The notes under the pieces were generated by a model. That model worked only from the letters and a program-made list of their open reading frames with translations, was not told where the DNA came from and searched no databases. 43,905 nucleotides of DNA, taken from positions 1-43,905 of the forward strand of contig CBEULR010000017.1 of assembly GCA_965544035.1 (NCBI GenBank). The letters are read 5' to 3'. This document shows, one piece after another, positions 41,228 to 43,905 of the stretch (position 1 is the first letter of the stretch; every line of letters begins with the position of its first letter). The position numbers and the translations under genes were made by a program. Source of the stretch: CBEULR01 sp965544035 (GTDB taxonomy: Bacteria > Bacillota > Desulfotomaculia > Desulfotomaculales > Desulforudaceae).

Positions 41228-41459
41228 TCAAATGGTGTAGAACACGCCCGTTAGACGGCGGCGGCCGCCGACAACTTTTTCCCTTTTACTTATATCATCC
41301 GTTATTTCAGAATTAAAGTACTTGTCAGGATTAAACTCGTTTTTGAGTTTGTAATCCCACCCACCTTCAGGGGATCTCAAAACCGGCTGCCACTATGGCA
41401 TCCCGCGGGACCTTTATGTTCTTTCCTGCTCCTAAGTGATTAAGTCTGTCCTTTGTCAC
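41228..41459 (-). pseudogene. Frameshifted small gene, unknown family
   Basis: Minus strand, starting at GTG 41459: VTKDRLNHLGAGKNIKVPRD continues to GFEIP and then meets TGA. Skipping one C of a CCCC run (41370-41373) gives EGGWDYKLKNEFNPDKYF, then ITDDISKREKVVGGRRRLT, ending at 41228 with GVFYTI. The joined protein would be about 76 aa. Codon choice looks coding on both sides. It may start earlier, within the marR 3' end. A single-base insertion, sequencing error or programmed frameshift would all explain it. The family was not recognised. Confidence 0.5.
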
Positions 41460-41460
41460 C

Positions 41461-41952
41461 TCAGCGTGATCGAGCCAGTTTTTCAATAAAACCGGCAATG
41501 AGTTCAAGGGATTTCAAATCGTAGCTCCTGAGCAACTCAAAGACAATTTTATCCTTTTCCCGATGCATTTGTCGATGCAAATCCGATAGTTCAGCGCCTA
41601 GAGGGGTGACGTGATAATAGACCTCTTTCAGGTTCGTCGGACGCTGCTCTTTCCTGATTAATCCCAAGTCCAGCAGTTTTCGTGTGGTTTTTGATATCGC
41701 GCCCTTGGTCACCTTCAGTTCTTTGGCAATGTCTGCCCCTTTAATACCCTCCCTTTCACTGATGGCATCCAGTGTGTGAAGGCTCAGTATGGACAGATGT
41801 GCCGCAAGCTTTTTTAGCTTGGGATTGGATGTGTGCTCAACCAACCATTTTTTTTCAGCATCATCATCGGACTCGCTAACCAGAATCTGAAGCAAAGACT
41901 TTTGTATCCGATCCTGGATCTTTTGCAGATCAACAATGCCGGCATCAGTCAT
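41461..41952 (-). CDS. MarR-family transcriptional regulator
   Basis: 163 aa. Winged helix-turn-helix of the MarR type: GADIAKELKVTKGAISKTTRKLLDLGLIRKE, followed by the wing (TNLKEVYYHVTPLGAEL) and C-terminal dimerisation helices. ATG at 41952; the site AAGGGGTGATT lies about 5-12 bases upstream. It is divergent from the nitroreductase gene, with a perfect 24-bp palindrome between them, the usual arrangement for a MarR regulator of its neighbour and itself. The remnant gene follows at its 3' end. Confidence 0.9.
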   Translation of the reverse strand: MTDAGIVDLQKIQDRIQKSLLQILVSESDDDAEKKWLVEHTSNPKLKKLAAHLSILSLHTLDAISEREGIKGADIAKELKVTKGAISKTTRKLLDLGLIRKEQRPTNLKEVYYHVTPLGAELSDLHRQMHREKDKIVFELLRSYDLKSLELIAGFIEKLARSR

Positions 41953-41991
41953 AATGAATCACCCCTTCCCTACTTTCCGAATGATATCATA

Positions 41992-42015
41992 AAATGGTTT
42001 CCGCGGAAACCATTT
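41992..42015. promoter_or_regulatory. MarR operator O1: perfect 24-bp palindrome
   Basis: Half-site AAATGGTTTCCG followed by its exact reverse complement. It overlaps the first two bases of the nitroreductase -35 box (42014-42019) and lies 40 bases upstream of the marR start, near a TATGAT (41986-41991) that may be the marR -10 box, so it could control both genes. Confidence 0.8.
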
Positions 42016-42042
42016 GACATCTGTCGCCGCTTTCGTTACTAT
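42014..42042 (+). promoter_or_regulatory. Promoter of the nitroreductase gene
   Basis: Consensus TTGACA (42014-42019), 17-base spacer, TACTAT (42037-42042). It is flanked by both palindromic operators. Confidence 0.85.
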
Positions 42043-42060
42043 GGCTTCCAAGAAAACCAT
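42041..42060. promoter_or_regulatory. MarR operator O2: imperfect palindrome at the -10/+1 region
   Basis: ATGGCTTCCAAGAAAACCAT is palindromic at 7 of 10 base pairs and matches the core of O1 (ATGG, TTCC, GAAA, CCAT). Its centre is about 47 bases from that of O1. Confidence 0.65.
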
Positions 42061-42082
42061 CTAGACGGGGGAGGAACTCATA

Positions 42083-42832
42083 ATGAATGACGTCATCAAG
42101 ACCATTCAAAACCACCGATCCATTCGAAAGTTCAAAAACATCCCGTTGACGCAGGAGCAGGTCAATATCATCGTCCGGGCCGCACAAATGGCCCCAACCG
42201 CCTACCATTCACAACCCTTTACCATCATCGGTGTGACCGATCCTGAGCTAAGAAAGAAGCTGGCGGAAAAAACCGGGCATAACAAAGAGGCCGTAAGCCA
42301 GTGCGGGTATCTTTTCATCTTCTGTTTGGATGCTTTCCGGCTTATGGCCAACGCCGGCTCGGAGGAAAAAGAAAAAATGAAGAAGAACTTGGGTTCCACT
42401 CATTCTTACCAAAACAGCGTTATCAGTACCGGCATAGCCGTGCAAAATGCCAATTTAGCGGCGGAGTCGATGGGACTGGGAGCCGTGATTCTGGCCAGCA
42501 TCAACAATGCCTTGCCGGATCTGGATGAATGGCTTGATTTGCCGGAATACGTGATTCCTCTAGTGGGTTTGGCGGTGGGGGTGCCAAATGAAAACCCGGA
42601 GCAAAAACCGCGCTTGCCTCAGGAAGCCGTGTTTTTCGAGAACAAATATGATCACGATTTATTAGAAAAAGTGGAACGGTATGATAAAGAAATAGAAGAA
42701 TACTACAAACACCGGACGGGCAATAAGAAAACAGCCAACTGGTCCCAAAACATTATCAGCATGCTTACGAGAGATTTCCCCCTGGACTCTTACAGCCAGT
42801 ATGTAAGAAAGAAAGGTTTTGCTCTAGAATAA
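42083..42832 (+). CDS. NfsA/FRP-type FMN-dependent nitroreductase
   Basis: 249 aa. FMN-binding N-terminus HRSIRKFKN, AAQMAPTAYHSQPFTIIGV, and the mid-region GIAVQNANLAAESMGLGAV typical of the family; the C-terminal extension (KYDHDLLEKVERYDKEIEEYY) matches NfsA/flavin reductase types. It reduces nitro-aromatics, quinones or flavins with NAD(P)H. ATG at 42083, 8 bases after GGAGG. It is likely repressed by the divergent MarR protein through O1 and O2. Its last 9 bases overlap the end of the convergent radical SAM gene. Confidence 0.92.
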   Translation: MNDVIKTIQNHRSIRKFKNIPLTQEQVNIIVRAAQMAPTAYHSQPFTIIGVTDPELRKKLAEKTGHNKEAVSQCGYLFIFCLDAFRLMANAGSEEKEKMKKNLGSTHSYQNSVISTGIAVQNANLAAESMGLGAVILASINNALPDLDEWLDLPEYVIPLVGLAVGVPNENPEQKPRLPQEAVFFENKYDHDLLEKVERYDKEIEEYYKHRTGNKKTANWSQNIISMLTRDFPLDSYSQYVRKKGFALE

Positions 42833-43789
42833 ACCGGTATCCTGGATTCTCGTCAAACCAGCATCAGCAGCGATTTGCAGGGCTTGGCGGTATTCGGCAT
42901 TTGTTATTCTTCGGCCCAGCAGTGAATGGCCCACGGCCTTATAACATGGCCTGTACTGGGCCATTATGTTGACGTAAGTATCGCGTGAAACGTGGTGCGC
43001 CAGAAATTCCATCACCTTTTTTGTGCCGGCCACTCCCCCCGGAAGGACCAAGTGTCGGACCAGGAGGCCACGGACCGCCACACCATTTTCCCCGATGACC
43101 AAATCACCCACCTGTCGGTGCATCTCTTTAACGGCTGCAAAATTTATCTCCGGGTAGTCGGCCGCATCGGAAAAATCCCTGGCAGGCTCCGGATCCCCGT
43201 ACTTCATATCCGGCATATAGATGTCCACAATTCCTTCCAGCAGTCTAATCGTCTCCAGGGAATCATATCCGCCGGTATTATACACAAGCGGGATCCGCAG
43301 GCCCTGCCTGGCCGCCAGCCTAACAGCAGCAATTATATTGGGGACAACATGGGTCGGTGAGACAAGGTTTACATTATGACAACCCCATTCCTGCACCCGG
43401 AGCATCATCCGACCAAGCTCCTCATCGCCCACCTCCTCTCCCCGGAAATGGTGGGCCAGGTCGTAATTTTGACAATAGATACACTTCAGGTTGCAGCCGG
43501 CAAAAAAGATGGTTCCCGAACCTCTTTGCCCGACAAGAGGCGGTTCCTCACCAAAATGCGGCCCCACACTGGCCACCACCGCCCGGTCTCGGGTTCGGCA
43601 AACTCCTATGGTAGGCCGTTTGGCGGCCTTGGTGTTTTCAGATGATGCAAAGCGCTGAGCACCACATCGCCTTCCGCATAAAACGCAAGGGGAGGCCAGT
43701 TCTCTGCTCCTTTGCAGTCTCGCCTCCCACTCTTCTTCGCTGAGGGACAAATATATGGGGTGCCGAGGTTTTTCTCGGTTCACCTTCAT
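42824..43789 (-). CDS. PflA-type radical SAM protein
   Basis: 321 aa. The radical SAM cluster motif CxxxCxxC is at C99, C103, C106 (GCNLKCIYCQNY). A second Cys set precedes it (C35, C38, C42 and C64), as in the pyruvate-formate-lyase-activating-enzyme-like group often found as a stand-alone gene. Further family sequence: NTGGYDSLETIRLLEG, DIYMPDMKYG, RHLVLPGG and YVNIMAQYRPCYKA. It may activate a glycyl radical enzyme, but none is nearby. ATG at 43789, about 4 bases after AAGGGG; a TTG three bases earlier is possible. The upstream 60 bases hold no clear promoter. Confidence 0.9.
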   Translation of the reverse strand: MKVNREKPRHPIYLSLSEEEWEARLQRSRELASPCVLCGRRCGAQRFASSENTKAAKRPTIGVCRTRDRAVVASVGPHFGEEPPLVGQRGSGTIFFAGCNLKCIYCQNYDLAHHFRGEEVGDEELGRMMLRVQEWGCHNVNLVSPTHVVPNIIAAVRLAARQGLRIPLVYNTGGYDSLETIRLLEGIVDIYMPDMKYGDPEPARDFSDAADYPEINFAAVKEMHRQVGDLVIGENGVAVRGLLVRHLVLPGGVAGTKKVMEFLAHHVSRDTYVNIMAQYRPCYKAVGHSLLGRRITNAEYRQALQIAADAGLTRIQDTGLF

Positions 43790-43852
43790 CAATCCCCTTC
43801 CTTCGGTTTTCCCTTTCCATCTTCCTCAATAGCACACAAAACAAGGCTTTAC

Positions 43853-43905
43853 TGTTAACGGCGATGATAAAATCCCCAAAAACGGCAGGATAAAATTCCC
43901 CACCC
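43853..43905. mobile_element. Possible end of an IS21-like insertion sequence, cut by the window edge
   Basis: From TGTTAACGGCG the sequence contains two near-copies of GATAAAAT(T)CCCC at 43866-43877 and 43889-43901. Repeated short motifs near an end beginning with TG resemble the multiple terminal repeats of IS21-family elements. No transposase is in the window, so this rests on pattern memory only. Confidence 0.35.

Overview
The window (about 44 kb) looks like a chromosome segment of a moderately GC-rich, low-motility-specific-signal Firmicute of the Clostridia, most like the Desulfotomaculum/Pelotomaculum (Peptococcaceae) type. The basis is the classic Firmicute gene order ctsR-mcsA-mcsB-clpC / radA-disA / carD / yacL-ispDF / cysE-cysS-thyX-rlmB-yacP / sigH, strong GGAGG-type ribosome binding sites, and sigma-A-like promoters. 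No rRNA, tRNA or CRISPR array was seen. The genus assignment is inference from family content only.

Layout. (1) 65-16955, all on the minus strand: an SDR oxidoreductase of unknown role, then the core information and stress block: sigH, the ribosome-associated nuclease yacP, rlmB, thyX, cysS, cysE, a fused ispDF, yacL, carD, disA, radA, and the CtsR-controlled clpC operon with a CtsR box at its promoter. A 253-bp self-complementary MITE-like repeat sits between thyX and rlmB; relatives occur near cysE and beside the serpin gene. (2) 17120-20799, plus strand: an NCS2 permease, a three-gene operon (small membrane protein, UPF0145 protein, N-formylglutamate amidohydrolase-like protein) and an ablB-type beta-lysine acetyltransferase. 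(3) 20870-25884, minus strand: two tandem near-identical 53-56 aa membrane proteins that are easily missed, two small soluble proteins, a membrane protein, a secreted serpin with an N-terminal stalk module, a 3D-domain protein and a ferritin-like protein. (4) 26297-29095: an anchored extracytoplasmic protein, a MATE exporter and a YbaK-type deacylase.

(5) 29308-36462, plus strand: an accessory-looking surface cassette with a membrane-embedded LuxR-type regulator, two membrane proteins, a 606-aa multi-domain membrane protein of unknown family, and a 798-aa S-layer-homology protein with a recent internal duplication, closed by a strong terminator. (6) 36626-43789: a sensor GGDEF-EAL protein, a decayed DUF1905-like gene, a lipoprotein and a membrane alpha/beta hydrolase, a frameshifted small gene, a divergent marR/nitroreductase pair with two palindromic operators around the promoter, and a PflA-type radical SAM protein. 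The last 50 bases may be the end of an IS21-like element.

Working together: the left block couples proteostasis (CtsR, McsA, McsB, ClpC), genome integrity and c-di-AMP signalling (RadA, DisA), transcription (CarD, SigH), isoprenoid and cysteine metabolism. Start-codon use differs: the core and central blocks use many TTG starts (14 or more) and two probable CTG starts, while the chosen starts from about 29.3 to 42.8 kb are almost all ATG, which fits a different origin for the right part.
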